From contig NZ_JASZYK010000006.1 in the NCBI RefSeq assembly GCF_030317035.1, positions 248,001-312,000 of the forward strand: DNA of 64,000 bases. Reading direction: 5' to 3'. The translations under genes and the position numbers were made by a program. The stretch is from Variovorax sp. J22G73 (lineage in GTDB: Bacteria > Pseudomonadota > Gammaproteobacteria > Burkholderiales > Burkholderiaceae_C). This document shows positions 52,813 through 61,338 of the stretch, in pieces (the stretch's first letter is position 1; the number at the start of each line of letters is the position of its first letter). Under the pieces are notes generated by a model. It was not told where the DNA came from. It searched no databases and saw only the letters and a list, made by a program, of their open reading frames with translations.

Positions 52813-54462
52813 CTAAACCCAGGCAGCGATCTCCTGAGGGCTCAACTCGTCGGCCAGAGCGTTCAATTCGTCCGTCGTCCAATAGGCAATCGTTGTCCCA
52901 GCGTCCCGGTTCATCTCGGACGGCACGCTGGCAGTCCAACAGGGCTCGAACAACATTCGTCCGATCTGCTCCATGGTTGGCTCACCTGCCCCCAAGAGTT
53001 GCGCCACCACTTCCACGCTGATCTGCCCTTCCGGGAACTCGGCGACGCCCAATGCAGCACATCGCATGACGCCGCCCTTCGCCCGATACTCAACGATCGT
53101 GGAAAGCCAAACCCAAAGATCGCACCAAGACGCGACACCGGGCGGCGCTGGCACTGCCATTCGGCGTGTCACCTCCCCGTCCTCGAGTGGACAGAATTCC
53201 CAACCAGGCAGGCAAGCCGCCACCGCCTGGCGCAGGGCAGCCAAAAAAGTTGGCTCAAGCCTGCATTTATCGCTGCTACTCGGTGCCCCTATGATCTCAG
53301 CCGGCGGCAACCCCGCAGCGTCTAAGGGACCGATCGCGTACAGCCCCCCGTCTTCACCTTCGGTACCAGATCGATTGGCGTGGAAAGACGCATGCGACTT
53401 TCGATGAATCGAGGTTCTCTTGAGATATGGAAATGGATCCGCGTCGTCGTCATCGCGGTATACCTCGAGCGCCGCTTGACTCCTATCCGCCCATTGGTTC
53501 ACGATCTTCGGTTTGTTCTCCTTCTTCTCAATTGGCCCGAGCTCCTTGCGCTCGCCCGACACCGGTGTCCGAGTCCTTCGCTGACCGTCATGCATGCTGT
53601 AGTTGAGCCGCTCGAACGGATGAGGGTAGGTGCACCTGATGAGGCGCAGCGCGACGAAGGTTCGTTGCCCAGGCGTATCCAACCAGAGCCCATCGACGGT
53701 AAGGTTCGTCTTGCCCGTGAAGGGAAAGCTCATACGAGGCTGCCAGTCGGTCTTGTTCAGCCCGGCGATGCGCCCGCCTTTGACCAAAGTGAAGAATGCC
53801 TTCTTGGCCTCGCCATCCAGCGCGATGCGCGCGACGGTCGGTGCAGCCGCCGCGGACATCCCCATTCCCAGAACAACGTTCGCCGCGTTGTTGACCCGGC
53901 TAATGTACGCAGCGTGATAGAGCCTCTGCTCGGCGTCGCCGCCCGACATGACACCCTCGAGTACCGAGCCTGTCGCGCCGAAGTAGAAGCGAAACAACTC
54001 CAGGCTCGGCACGACCAGCACGGTACCAGGATCGACCTGGACCCGGGTGACCCAGGAGCGAGTGTGTTCGGCGTGGGCATTGAACGCGCTGAAGGGAAGG
54101 AGGTATGAGGTCGAGCCTTCAGAAGGCGAGTACGGAAGGCCCGCGGGCAAGACTACCGCGGTCTGTTCGTTGACCGCCATTTCCTTGAAGAGCATGCGCG
54201 TCAACGGAGCCGACTCGGCAAAGCACCCGCCTTGCCAGACGTCACCAAGACGAATTTGCGGCAGGATGGCGATCGGGATCTCGATCTCCTCACGTTTATC
54301 GTCAGCACCCAACTTCCATCCCAGGTTAGGCCTCCAAGGCGAGCAAGACACTTTCAACGTGCGTTGCTCGGATCCGAAACGAAGAGAGTTGCCGACGTTC
54401 CCGAACCAGTCGATACGAAGCGCGGCGCCATTCTGGCGCGCCAATCCGTCATAAAGCTCCAT
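52813..54462 (-). CDS. Large island protein, possible divergent TnsE
   Basis: Protein of 549 residues from the ATG at 54462, which has an AGAGGG ribosome site; the frame is open to 54657. It has an N-terminal beta-rich region with VPSLELFRFYFGATGSVL, a charged linker (about residues 310-390, with EKKENKPK) and a C-terminal domain with WCDLWVWLSTIVEY and AALGVAEFPEGQISVEVV. Length, the SLELFR helix and the C-terminal domain recall TnsE, the Tn7 protein that directs insertion to replicating DNA. No motif proves this, and identity must be very low. TniQ lies 2 kb away on the other strand. Confidence 0.55.
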   Translation of the reverse strand: MELYDGLARQNGAALRIDWFGNVGNSLRFGSEQRTLKVSCSPWRPNLGWKLGADDKREEIEIPIAILPQIRLGDVWQGGCFAESAPLTRMLFKEMAVNEQTAVVLPAGLPYSPSEGSTSYLLPFSAFNAHAEHTRSWVTRVQVDPGTVLVVPSLELFRFYFGATGSVLEGVMSGGDAEQRLYHAAYISRVNNAANVVLGMGMSAAAAPTVARIALDGEAKKAFFTLVKGGRIAGLNKTDWQPRMSFPFTGKTNLTVDGLWLDTPGQRTFVALRLIRCTYPHPFERLNYSMHDGQRRTRTPVSGERKELGPIEKKENKPKIVNQWADRSQAALEVYRDDDDADPFPYLKRTSIHRKSHASFHANRSGTEGEDGGLYAIGPLDAAGLPPAEIIGAPSSSDKCRLEPTFLAALRQAVAACLPGWEFCPLEDGEVTRRMAVPAPPGVASWCDLWVWLSTIVEYRAKGGVMRCAALGVAEFPEGQISVEVVAQLLGAGEPTMEQIGRMLFEPCWTASVPSEMNRDAGTTIAYWTTDELNALADELSPQEIAAWV

Positions 54463-54807
54463 CAAGCCCTCTACGTGTCCCTCAGTGGGCCGATGGTAGC
54501 TGGCGCATGTGCAATCCATTTGGCGGCATGCGTGCCAATGGCGAATAGGTTGCTGGCAGAGTTGGTGACAGCATATTTTTCCGGATGGGCGAGGCTTCAG
54601 TTTGGGGCGATACCAGCCGAGCATCGAGACGCCCATCACCGGACCCTTCCTCCTCACTCGATTACCACAACCTCCGATTTGTTAGCGCCTACTGACTTTT
54701 TGCCTATGCAGGTAAGAGATTGCCCCTCCCTTCAGCCAAACATTGCTCCAACCTGTAACATTGGCATGTCGGTGACCATGGCGGTCATCGGCAAAGGAGA
54801 CCTTGAT

Positions 54808-55083
54808 ATGGAGTTCGATACGTCAGATACCGAGTTTCGCGAAGCTGTTGCGCAAAATATCGCAACGACTGCCGCTTCACATGTGCTTGCGGGCATGTCA
54901 CGACAAGACGCTCTCGAAAAAGCAGCACAAGCCGAGCGCGATGCGCAGGCCGCGATGAACGACCCGACGGGAACGTTGGATGTTGAACTGAATGCGCCCC
55001 CCGTCATCACCAACGAAAAACGAGTCGCCGCAATTGCGGCCGAACTCATGGAACCAGCCCGCGATCTCGCGGAGACCATCTAA
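54808..55083 (+). CDS. Small acidic hypothetical protein
   Basis: A 91-residue protein starting at ATG 54808 with an AAAGGAGA ribosome site 8 bp upstream. It is acidic and helical (FDTSDTEFREAVAQNIATTA, then EKAAQAERDAQAAMND) and ends RDLAETI. The open frame extends further upstream but there it overlaps the divergent large gene. No domain is recognised. An antitoxin-like or regulatory partner role is possible only by size and context. Confidence 0.6.
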   Translation: MEFDTSDTEFREAVAQNIATTAASHVLAGMSRQDALEKAAQAERDAQAAMNDPTGTLDVELNAPPVITNEKRVAAIAAELMEPARDLAETI

Positions 55084-55421
55084 ACGACAGGTGCCTCGGA
55101 TCGCCGGTAAACACCCGCATGATCCGACCGCACCACTCCCGAGCAGAAGTATTAAGCCTTCAACGCCTCGGTGATCAAACCACTGACATTACCAACCTCG
55201 ATCTGCCAAGGGGCGTCCACCGCCCTCTTGAGCAGATTCGACAGACCCAGCGACACCTTTGCGCAGCCAACGCAGCAGGTTTTGCACGATGGCACAGATA
55301 CTCTCTAGCCACATGGGGCTTCCTCGTCACTTAGCATTTTTGCGAAAGAGAGTGCACGCAGCGCCGTCGTCGACCCCGCTGCGCTTTCCAGCGCATGGAG
55401 CGGCAGATTCTTCGGAGCTAT
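55084..55421. other. Gap without a supported gene
   Basis: This stretch of about 340 bp holds no gene that I can support. The minus strand has a short open stretch at about 55158-55290 encoding some 38 residues (ending VSGLITEALKA) without a convincing start or ribosome site; it may be the tail of a decayed gene. No hairpins or clear promoters were noted. Confidence 0.5.
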
Positions 55422-56105
55422 TTAGATCGAGGGGCGTGGCGCGATCCCGAAGTTTTGGCGCAAGCGATTCCAGTCGATCGAATGCGCTCGAGGCTCGGAC
55501 CTTTTGAACAGGCGGTCGCGCGCCTTCAGGCACACGCGCAAATAAGCATCAGCGTCCTCCACGGCAAGTAGCTTTACCACCGCGTTGACCATCGCTTCTT
55601 TGCTCCAGCCGCTCAGGCCGCGCGTCGGACCACGTTCTTGAAGCTTCGCAGCCAGTTCATCCCGACACAGTAGAGAGCAAAGCGCATGCGCGCTTCGGTC
55701 AGGATTCAACCCCGCGGCGCGGACCTGATGCAACTGCAGGTCCATGCGACGGCCCGTTGGCAGCATGACTCCCCACCACGAAGGCACCAGTGCAAGCACC
55801 GCGTCGAGGTGAGCAGGCACTGTGACGATATTCACCCTGGCGAACACCTTGCCATAGCCAACGATTTGCCTTGGCAAGCGCTTCAGCCGGTCGGCCCCAG
55901 CTTTGATCTCGTAGGCCACGAGTTCTTCGCCAGCCGCGACCATGTCCGCTCGCACCGTGTCGGCTGACAGAGAGAACTCGTCCACAACCAAGGCGTTAGC
56001 GGCGATCAGTCCACTTCGCTTCAAAAGTGCTCGCAGTTGGACGTCCGAGGCAACCGCCCAAGTGTCCAGCGGCAGTCCCATGTGTGAAGCGCAAAGGTAT
56101 GTCAT
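55422..56105 (-). CDS. sce7726-family protein (PD-(D/E)XK nuclease-like)
   Basis: Protein of 227 residues. The core pattern VRADMVAAGEELVAYEIKAGADRLKR holds Asp54 and Glu66-x-Lys68, the D...ExK signature of restriction-endonuclease-like folds, followed by LPRQIVGYGKVFARVNIVTVP, as in sce7726-family proteins found in mobile elements. The C-terminal half (WSKEAMVNAVVKLLAVEDA) is helical. It diverges from a Cro-like regulator with only 25 bp between the starts, sharing a palindrome. The role may be DNA cleavage in defence or element maintenance; this is inference. Confidence 0.78.
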   Translation of the reverse strand: MTYLCASHMGLPLDTWAVASDVQLRALLKRSGLIAANALVVDEFSLSADTVRADMVAAGEELVAYEIKAGADRLKRLPRQIVGYGKVFARVNIVTVPAHLDAVLALVPSWWGVMLPTGRRMDLQLHQVRAAGLNPDRSAHALCSLLCRDELAAKLQERGPTRGLSGWSKEAMVNAVVKLLAVEDADAYLRVCLKARDRLFKRSEPRAHSIDWNRLRQNFGIAPRPSI

Positions 56106-56114
56106 TCATGCACT

Positions 56115-56132
56115 ATGCAATAATATTTGCAT
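56115..56132. promoter_or_regulatory. Palindrome between the nuclease-like and HTH genes
   Basis: ATGCAA-TAATAT-TTGCAT: perfect 6-bp arms around an AT spacer, lying in the 25-bp divergent gap and overlapping the HTH start codon. A second TATGCAAATATT-like sequence lies inside the HTH gene (about 56290-56304). It is a likely operator for the adjacent Cro-type protein and may overlap both promoters. Confidence 0.65.
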
Positions 56133-56454
56133 GACAGTCAATGTTGCGCTCCGTCTGATCGAGAACTACATGACTGAGAGTAAGCTTACGCAGATGGATC
56201 TCTCTCGTTTGGTAGGCATCCCTCAGTCAACCCTCAGTAGGGCATTGCGCTCACCACGCCGAATCACCGATACGCATCGGCGTCTATGCAAGTATGCAAA
56301 TATTTCCCTAAAAGAAGATATTTCTTCTCTAGCGGCAAGCGAGCGACTGCGCCAGACCATCGCAGATGTCTGGGATGGCACGGACCGCCATGCCGATGCG
56401 CTGATCCGGTTGTTGCGGGCCGCCTCTGACGTCGCCACGACGTCAAGAGCCTAG
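56131..56454 (+). CDS. Cro/XRE-type HTH regulator
   Basis: DNA-binding protein of 107 residues from ATG 56131. The helix-turn-helix segment is clear (LTQMDLSRLVGIPQSTLSRAL, about residues 20-40), then RITDTHRRLCKYANISLKED and a helical C-terminus. The start codon overlaps the palindrome at 56115-56132, so autorepression is likely, together with control of the divergent sce7726-type gene. The longer frame upstream overlaps the divergent gene and is not coding. Confidence 0.8.
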   Translation: MTVNVALRLIENYMTESKLTQMDLSRLVGIPQSTLSRALRSPRRITDTHRRLCKYANISLKEDISSLAASERLRQTIADVWDGTDRHADALIRLLRAASDVATTSRA

Positions 56455-56607
56455 GGTCAAGTCGGCGCCATGCACGTGCAGCCCAGCCAAGCAGCCGCGC
56501 CTTGCCAGCTCGACAAACGGCTCCCGAGAGAACACCATCGCTGACTGATCCCGCTCAGGGAGCCAACGAACGCGGCCTGAACCGCCTTCAATCGGTGGAG
56601 GGCCTAT

Positions 56608-58191
56608 ATGGACACGTCGCAGATCGAAGAACAGTTCTCGCTCTGGCCATTCCATTTCAAGCCACTTGAAGACGAGCTGCTGAGCATCTGGCTCATCCGC
56701 CTGGCTCACGCGCACGGCTACAAGGTGGAGCAACTGTGCACCCTGCTGCTCGGCCGCGGCCGCCGCCTGTGGAACTCGGACATCGACAAATTCCAGCCCC
56801 CGCATCTTCGATGGGCACTCAAGCGGGTGACCGGTATTACCGACGCCCAATTGAATGCAGCAAGCCTGCATTCGTTCGAAGGCTACATCTCGGAGTATTT
56901 CAATGCGCACGGCAGCAGCCGCTGGATCGTGCCACTGCATATCTATCACCGTCGCCGCAAGAGCCCCGGTCTTTGCTACTGCCCCGCCTGCCTGACCAGC
57001 AGCAGCATCCCGTACTTTCGTCGTGCATGGCGCCTGTCGTTCATCACAGTCTGCCCGCAGCACAGAGTGGAACTTCTCGACAGCTGCCCAAGTTGCACGG
57101 CGCCACTCGCACCACACCGCGTGGACATCGGACCCGATGGTTTCGAGCCTGGTCCGAAGCGGATCGTGTATTGCGCACAATGCGGTAACGATCTGCGCAA
57201 AGGGGCTGCGATTCCCGCGGAACAATCTTTGGTTGACTGGACGGCACGGCTCTTGATGGCGAGCGACTGCGGATACATGGACTGGGGCCGCCGGGCAGGC
57301 ATGAACTCCGTGCTGTTCTTCGACGGCCTGCGCCTGCTGGTCGGCGCGATCAGGAGACGCATCACGCGCACCGGACACGAAAGCACTGGTGAGCGCGACT
57401 TCGACTTCCTGCCCGTGGCCCGGCGCCGCGTGACGATGATGCAAGTAGGAATGGCCGTTGGAGAAGGGCCAGAGGGATTGCAAGCGTATGCGCGTACGCA
57501 TGGCATCCGTGTGAGTGATGTCTGGCGCTCGTCGGAGCATGCCCCGTTCTGGCTGGTTGAAGCGCTCGCATCGATGAAACGCACGCAGCATCCCGAGCGG
57601 ACAAAAGAAGAAGTGGATGAAATTGCCCGTGTCACGCGCAACATAGGCCATACCGCTTCATCAAAACGGCAGGCACGCAGGAGTTTTGGGTTGAATGTGG
57701 ATGATGAACGGGCAGATGCATTCCGCAGCCTTGTCAGCAATGAGGCCTATGAACTGCTGATAGCGAGCGTCGATCGGCTGACTACGCATGAATCGAGACC
57801 CGAGGGGCGTCAAGCGCTCCAGCAGGACAAGATGGTCTTCGCGCTGATGCGCGTAATGGGGTGGTCCGCCAAGCGGATCTGTCGGCTCACGATCGACGAG
57901 TTGGGAACGCTACTGCCTCGACCGCGAGAGGGGTTAGCCGGAGGCTCCCTACCGGAGCCTCGTGATCCCGCATCTGTCTGCTCTTACCTGTGGTGGTTCA
58001 TCGAGTCAATTCGCCCTAGCATCCCTGGAGCGAAGAACACAAATGTGCTGGTTGTCTCGTCGACCACCGGCAGGCCGCTGGGCGGGAATGCACTGTGGCT
58101 GCGCTTCCATCGCGCCGTAACAGCGGCTCGTCTCACGGATGAGATCCCCGATCTTGTAACTTTCAGAAGATCGGTGGGCACCTTGCCTTGA
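56608..58191 (+). CDS. TniQ/TnsD-family transposition target-selection protein
   Basis: Protein of 527 residues from ATG 56608 with a GGTGGAGG ribosome site. The TniQ domain opens with LWPFHFKPLEDELLSIWLIRLAHAHG. The zinc-finger region has CYCPACL, then AWRLSFITVCPQHRVELLDSCPSC and YCAQCGNDLR. Full TnsD length (about 500) suggests a site-specific DNA-binding targeting protein, which fits an insertion fixed in comM. The C-terminal 60 residues (NALWLRFHRAVTAARL near the end) recall part of a tyrosine-recombinase core lacking the catalytic boxes. TnsABC partners are not in view. Confidence 0.85.
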   Translation: MDTSQIEEQFSLWPFHFKPLEDELLSIWLIRLAHAHGYKVEQLCTLLLGRGRRLWNSDIDKFQPPHLRWALKRVTGITDAQLNAASLHSFEGYISEYFNAHGSSRWIVPLHIYHRRRKSPGLCYCPACLTSSSIPYFRRAWRLSFITVCPQHRVELLDSCPSCTAPLAPHRVDIGPDGFEPGPKRIVYCAQCGNDLRKGAAIPAEQSLVDWTARLLMASDCGYMDWGRRAGMNSVLFFDGLRLLVGAIRRRITRTGHESTGERDFDFLPVARRRVTMMQVGMAVGEGPEGLQAYARTHGIRVSDVWRSSEHAPFWLVEALASMKRTQHPERTKEEVDEIARVTRNIGHTASSKRQARRSFGLNVDDERADAFRSLVSNEAYELLIASVDRLTTHESRPEGRQALQQDKMVFALMRVMGWSAKRICRLTIDELGTLLPRPREGLAGGSLPEPRDPASVCSYLWWFIESIRPSIPGAKNTNVLVVSSTTGRPLGGNALWLRFHRAVTAARLTDEIPDLVTFRRSVGTLP

Positions 58192-58321
58192 AGACGCGAC
58201 CGCCAGCACTCTGGATTCGACCCACGAACACGGCGAACTGGCTCAACCGCCAAACATCCAAAAAAGTGGTCGCACACTTCAAAATCAACCCCTCCGTCAA
58301 GTATCCATCATTGACTGAAGC

Positions 58322-58350
58322 TTGATGGTTACGCTCGACGCGTCTATATT
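58322..58350 (+). promoter_or_regulatory. Sigma-70-type promoter for the three-gene ATPase operon
   Basis: TTGATG (-35 like) and TATATT (-10 like) are separated by exactly 17 bp and lie about 60 bp before the ATG of the winged-helix gene. No other good promoter was seen in the 218-bp gap. An AAAGGAAC ribosome site precedes the gene. Confidence 0.6.
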
Positions 58351-58409
58351 CGGAAACGAGGTGAGATGGGCCTTGCGCTCTTTGTAAGCGCGCTCAAAGG
58401 AACAAAAAA

Positions 58410-59048
58410 ATGACGAAGTTCGAACGTATGCCGGCCTATTCGCCGGCTGTTTTCGCTGGAATTGCAGAAGAAATCGAAGACGCGATCACTGCGCGTAGCA
58501 GAGAGCGGCTCGACCAACTACAAGAACGGCTCGGTGATGAGTTTATGGAAATGCTCAGAGCGGCGCCCGATGCCGTGGTTGCCGCCGTTCATGGCACTGC
58601 CCATCCTGACGCGCCCGAACTGATCGCGTACATGCTTGGAAAAATCAGCTTTAGTCAGGCAGTTGTCGCCCAGGCGGCAGAGAGGCGAGCAGACGATTGC
58701 TATGTGGACATCCTCCACGCCAATCGATTCAAGGCCTACGTCAGGGCCCTTGAGCACGAGGATTTGAGTGGTGTCCAGTTAGCCCAAGCGACAGGAGACC
58801 GGCCAGAAACAGTGAGCCGGAAGTTGAAGGAGCTACGGGATGCTGGCATCGTCGAATTTCGGCGCGAAGGCACGCGGATCATCAATTTTCTCACGCCTTC
58901 CGCGCAGGCCGCATTTCATTCAGAAATGTCGACGGCCCAGGGAGCGCTGGACATAGTTATTCAGAAACGCGCTGAACAGCTTGACCCTCATATGCGCCAG
59001 GCTAAGAACTTTGCTCCCTATGACGCAGTCACGGCATTCGATGTCTGA
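58410..59048 (+). CDS. Winged-helix DNA-binding protein of the ATPase-nitrilase operon
   Basis: Protein of 212 residues. The N-terminal half is helical and rich in Glu/Arg (about residues 1-100). The C-terminal half carries a MarR/ArsR-like winged helix: DLSGVQLAQATGDRPETVSRKLKELRDAGIVEFRREGTRIINFLTP, with recognition helix near residues 130-143. It begins with an AAAGGAAC ribosome site and overlaps the ATPase gene by 8 bp, so it is co-translated with it. It is probably an autoregulator of the operon, though it might instead act as a DNA-bound sensor. Confidence 0.82.
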   Translation: MTKFERMPAYSPAVFAGIAEEIEDAITARSRERLDQLQERLGDEFMEMLRAAPDAVVAAVHGTAHPDAPELIAYMLGKISFSQAVVAQAAERRADDCYVDILHANRFKAYVRALEHEDLSGVQLAQATGDRPETVSRKLKELRDAGIVEFRREGTRIINFLTPSAQAAFHSEMSTAQGALDIVIQKRAEQLDPHMRQAKNFAPYDAVTAFDV

Positions 59049-61338
59049 GTCGCTCTTCGAGTCGTTGCCTCGCAATGGCCGGATCATCACCTTTTACTCT
59101 TTCAAGGGTGGCGTTGGTAGAACGATGGCGCTTGCGAATGTAGCATTCCTTGCCGCCATGCAGGGGCGGCGCGTCTTAATGATGGACTGGGATCTTGAAG
59201 CCCCAGGACTCGGCTATTACTTTCGCGGCCAATTAGATGCGCCTGAAGCTCGGGCACTGAAAGAAGCCCCTGGCATCTTGGATATTGTTTGCGAGTGGAG
59301 TCAAGCCCTCAAGCCGCCTAACAAAATTGATGCGCAGCAACTACTGCGTCGATTCGAATCAGGGATTCCTTTCGACAATTGCGTACATTCCGTCATCGCT
59401 TCGCACGCTTTGCCTCGCGGCGCCTGCTTGGATCTCATCGGCGCGGGCGGCCGAGTAATCAAGACCTTTGGCGACAAAAGCTATGAAGAGGCATTGACGG
59501 AATTTTCATGGCCTCGATTTCTCAACGATGAAGCAGGTGGAGTCGTATTGGACGCGCTGCGCCAATGGGCAAAAAGAGAATACGATTTTATTTTCTTAGA
59601 CAGCAGAACAGGGATGGCCGACGTCGCAGGAATTTGCACAATGCAGTTACCTGATGTAGTCGCCCTTTGCTTTATCTTGAATCGCCAGAATATGGATGGA
59701 GTCGCCAAGATTGCGGGCGCCGTGCGCGCCGAGCGAAGCGAGCAAGTCCAAGTACGAGCGGCTCCGATGCGCGTTGCGCGAAGCGACACAACGGAAGAAG
59801 CGGATGCTCGAGCGAGGGCTACGGCCGAACTTATACGGGTAGGCGGCTTTTCTGCCGATGCAGTGCGCGAAGATTTTGCGACCCTTGCAGTTGCGCAGTC
59901 CGAAAGCGTACCTTTTTACGAGACCCTGGCTCCTTTCGTCGCGACAGATCCGAAACTGGACTTACTCACGCTCAACTACGCTCGATTGGGTAGCGCTTTA
60001 ATCGGGGAGGCGTTAGAGGTTCCTGAAATCGATTCCGCACTTGTTCAACTTGTGCGTCGTCGACTTCAACCGCGGCACGCTACTCTTGAATACGTTTCCA
60101 AGCTGCGTACTATGCAACCAGAGCGCGCAGCAGGTGAGTTATCAGTATTGATTGATAGTGCATTTGAGGCCGCTCTTAACGGGGAGTCACTAGATGACGA
60201 CTACGTTTTCGCGCTGGTTGAAGTCGTAATCAGCATCCCAGAATTATCACATGCGTCGCTTGACGTAGGAGACCTGCAAAGTCGTACCCTGGACCTTCTG
60301 CGTGAACTTGCACAGCGGGACGCATTGAAATGGCGACCAGCTCTGATCGGTGCAGCGCAACGCTATTTCGACGTTTACGAATTTACGATCGACTCGGAAG
60401 AGCAGTTGCTTTTGCTGGAAGAACTCGATGGATTGCTCGCTGATTCTTCAACAATCGCAACCAAGTTGAGGCGAATCCATTATCGACGCCGTACAGTGGC
60501 AGCTTATCAAGCGTCAGGGAATAGCGAGTCTGCGCTACAAACACTTGAAGAAGTGCGAACTTTAATTAAAAATATTCCGACTTCCCCGCCGCTGGCCCAA
60601 GACCAAATGAATCAGCTGGTCTTTGCTGATATTGACACCAATCTGGTTGAGGCAGACATTCTGCTCGACCAAAAGGAATATCACAAAGCGCTGACCATAT
60701 ATTTGACTCAGCTCGAGCGGCTGACGCGACAAACGTTCGACTTGGAAGAAGAAAAGAACGAAGCTGCAGGTTTTCTATTTCATCTGCACAGTGCAATTGC
60801 TTCTGCCCGGTTCCCGTCTGAGATGGTGTCGCTTGAAGAGAGGGCGGATCATGCACTCGCTGCGGCCCAGACGGGCCGTGTCAGCGCCGTTATGCGATTC
60901 AATCAACTCGCCTTGGCGGTGGCTACAGGTAAAGCATCCGCGCAGAAGCAGCTCGCATTCCTCGTGGCGACCATCGGTTTTGCAGAATTTCGCAGTAAAC
61001 GCCTCTACTCGAACGTCTTTGGCCGGCAGTTGCGGACAGCTGACGCTTTCGTCCAGTCGATCACCAGCCTTGTGCGAGGCACCCAAGAACTGCCCGCCAC
61101 GCATCGGGAGGCGGTATTGGAGGCGATAGCCGAAACGATGACGGCGCTCCTATCGAACCTCAGGCGGCGGAGGATAGTGGGTCAAACTCCCATGTTCGAC
61201 AAGTTCGTCGCCGGGATTGACGAGCTCATTGAAACGCTACACGCAGGAGGGCTGGCGCGTGACCAGCTGGTGCCACTGATCACGTCATACCAAGCTTTTT
61301 TTGAAGGGTTGCGTAACACGGGGCCATCGTCTTCGTGA
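59041..61338 (+). CDS. KGGVGR-variant MinD/ParA-like ATPase with helical C-terminus
   Basis: Protein of 765 residues. The N-terminal 340 residues are a SIMIBI-type ATPase: deviant Walker A FKGGVGRTMALANVA (residues 21-35, with Arg27 in place of the usual Lys), the Walker A' segment LMMDWDLEAPGLG (Asp49, Asp51) and Walker B DFIFLDSRTGMAD. The remaining part, about 420 residues, is helical and TPR-like. KGGVGR-variant ATPases occur in predicted NTP-dependent conflict systems, and nothing else here suggests plasmid partition (no ParB, no parS). The start at 59041 overlaps the regulator; the stop overlaps the nitrilase gene. Confidence 0.88.
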   Translation: MSESLFESLPRNGRIITFYSFKGGVGRTMALANVAFLAAMQGRRVLMMDWDLEAPGLGYYFRGQLDAPEARALKEAPGILDIVCEWSQALKPPNKIDAQQLLRRFESGIPFDNCVHSVIASHALPRGACLDLIGAGGRVIKTFGDKSYEEALTEFSWPRFLNDEAGGVVLDALRQWAKREYDFIFLDSRTGMADVAGICTMQLPDVVALCFILNRQNMDGVAKIAGAVRAERSEQVQVRAAPMRVARSDTTEEADARARATAELIRVGGFSADAVREDFATLAVAQSESVPFYETLAPFVATDPKLDLLTLNYARLGSALIGEALEVPEIDSALVQLVRRRLQPRHATLEYVSKLRTMQPERAAGELSVLIDSAFEAALNGESLDDDYVFALVEVVISIPELSHASLDVGDLQSRTLDLLRELAQRDALKWRPALIGAAQRYFDVYEFTIDSEEQLLLLEELDGLLADSSTIATKLRRIHYRRRTVAAYQASGNSESALQTLEEVRTLIKNIPTSPPLAQDQMNQLVFADIDTNLVEADILLDQKEYHKALTIYLTQLERLTRQTFDLEEEKNEAAGFLFHLHSAIASARFPSEMVSLEERADHALAAAQTGRVSAVMRFNQLALAVATGKASAQKQLAFLVATIGFAEFRSKRLYSNVFGRQLRTADAFVQSITSLVRGTQELPATHREAVLEAIAETMTALLSNLRRRRIVGQTPMFDKFVAGIDELIETLHAGGLARDQLVPLITSYQAFFEGLRNTGPSSS

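Noticed and set aside
55158..55290. Short minus-strand open stretch ending in VSGLITEALKA
   Set aside because: It has no plausible start or ribosome site and about 38 codons only. It may be a decayed gene tail but cannot be supported.
56443..57651. A 402-residue minus-strand frame overlapping the TniQ-like gene
   Set aside because: It is fully antisense to the TniQ-family frame, which has a strong ribosome site and zinc-finger motifs. The minus frame has no recognisable domain.
59041..61338. Plasmid partition ParA
   Set aside because: The KGGVGR Walker variant, the long helical C-terminus, the nitrilase partner and the lack of ParB or parS-like repeats argue against partition.
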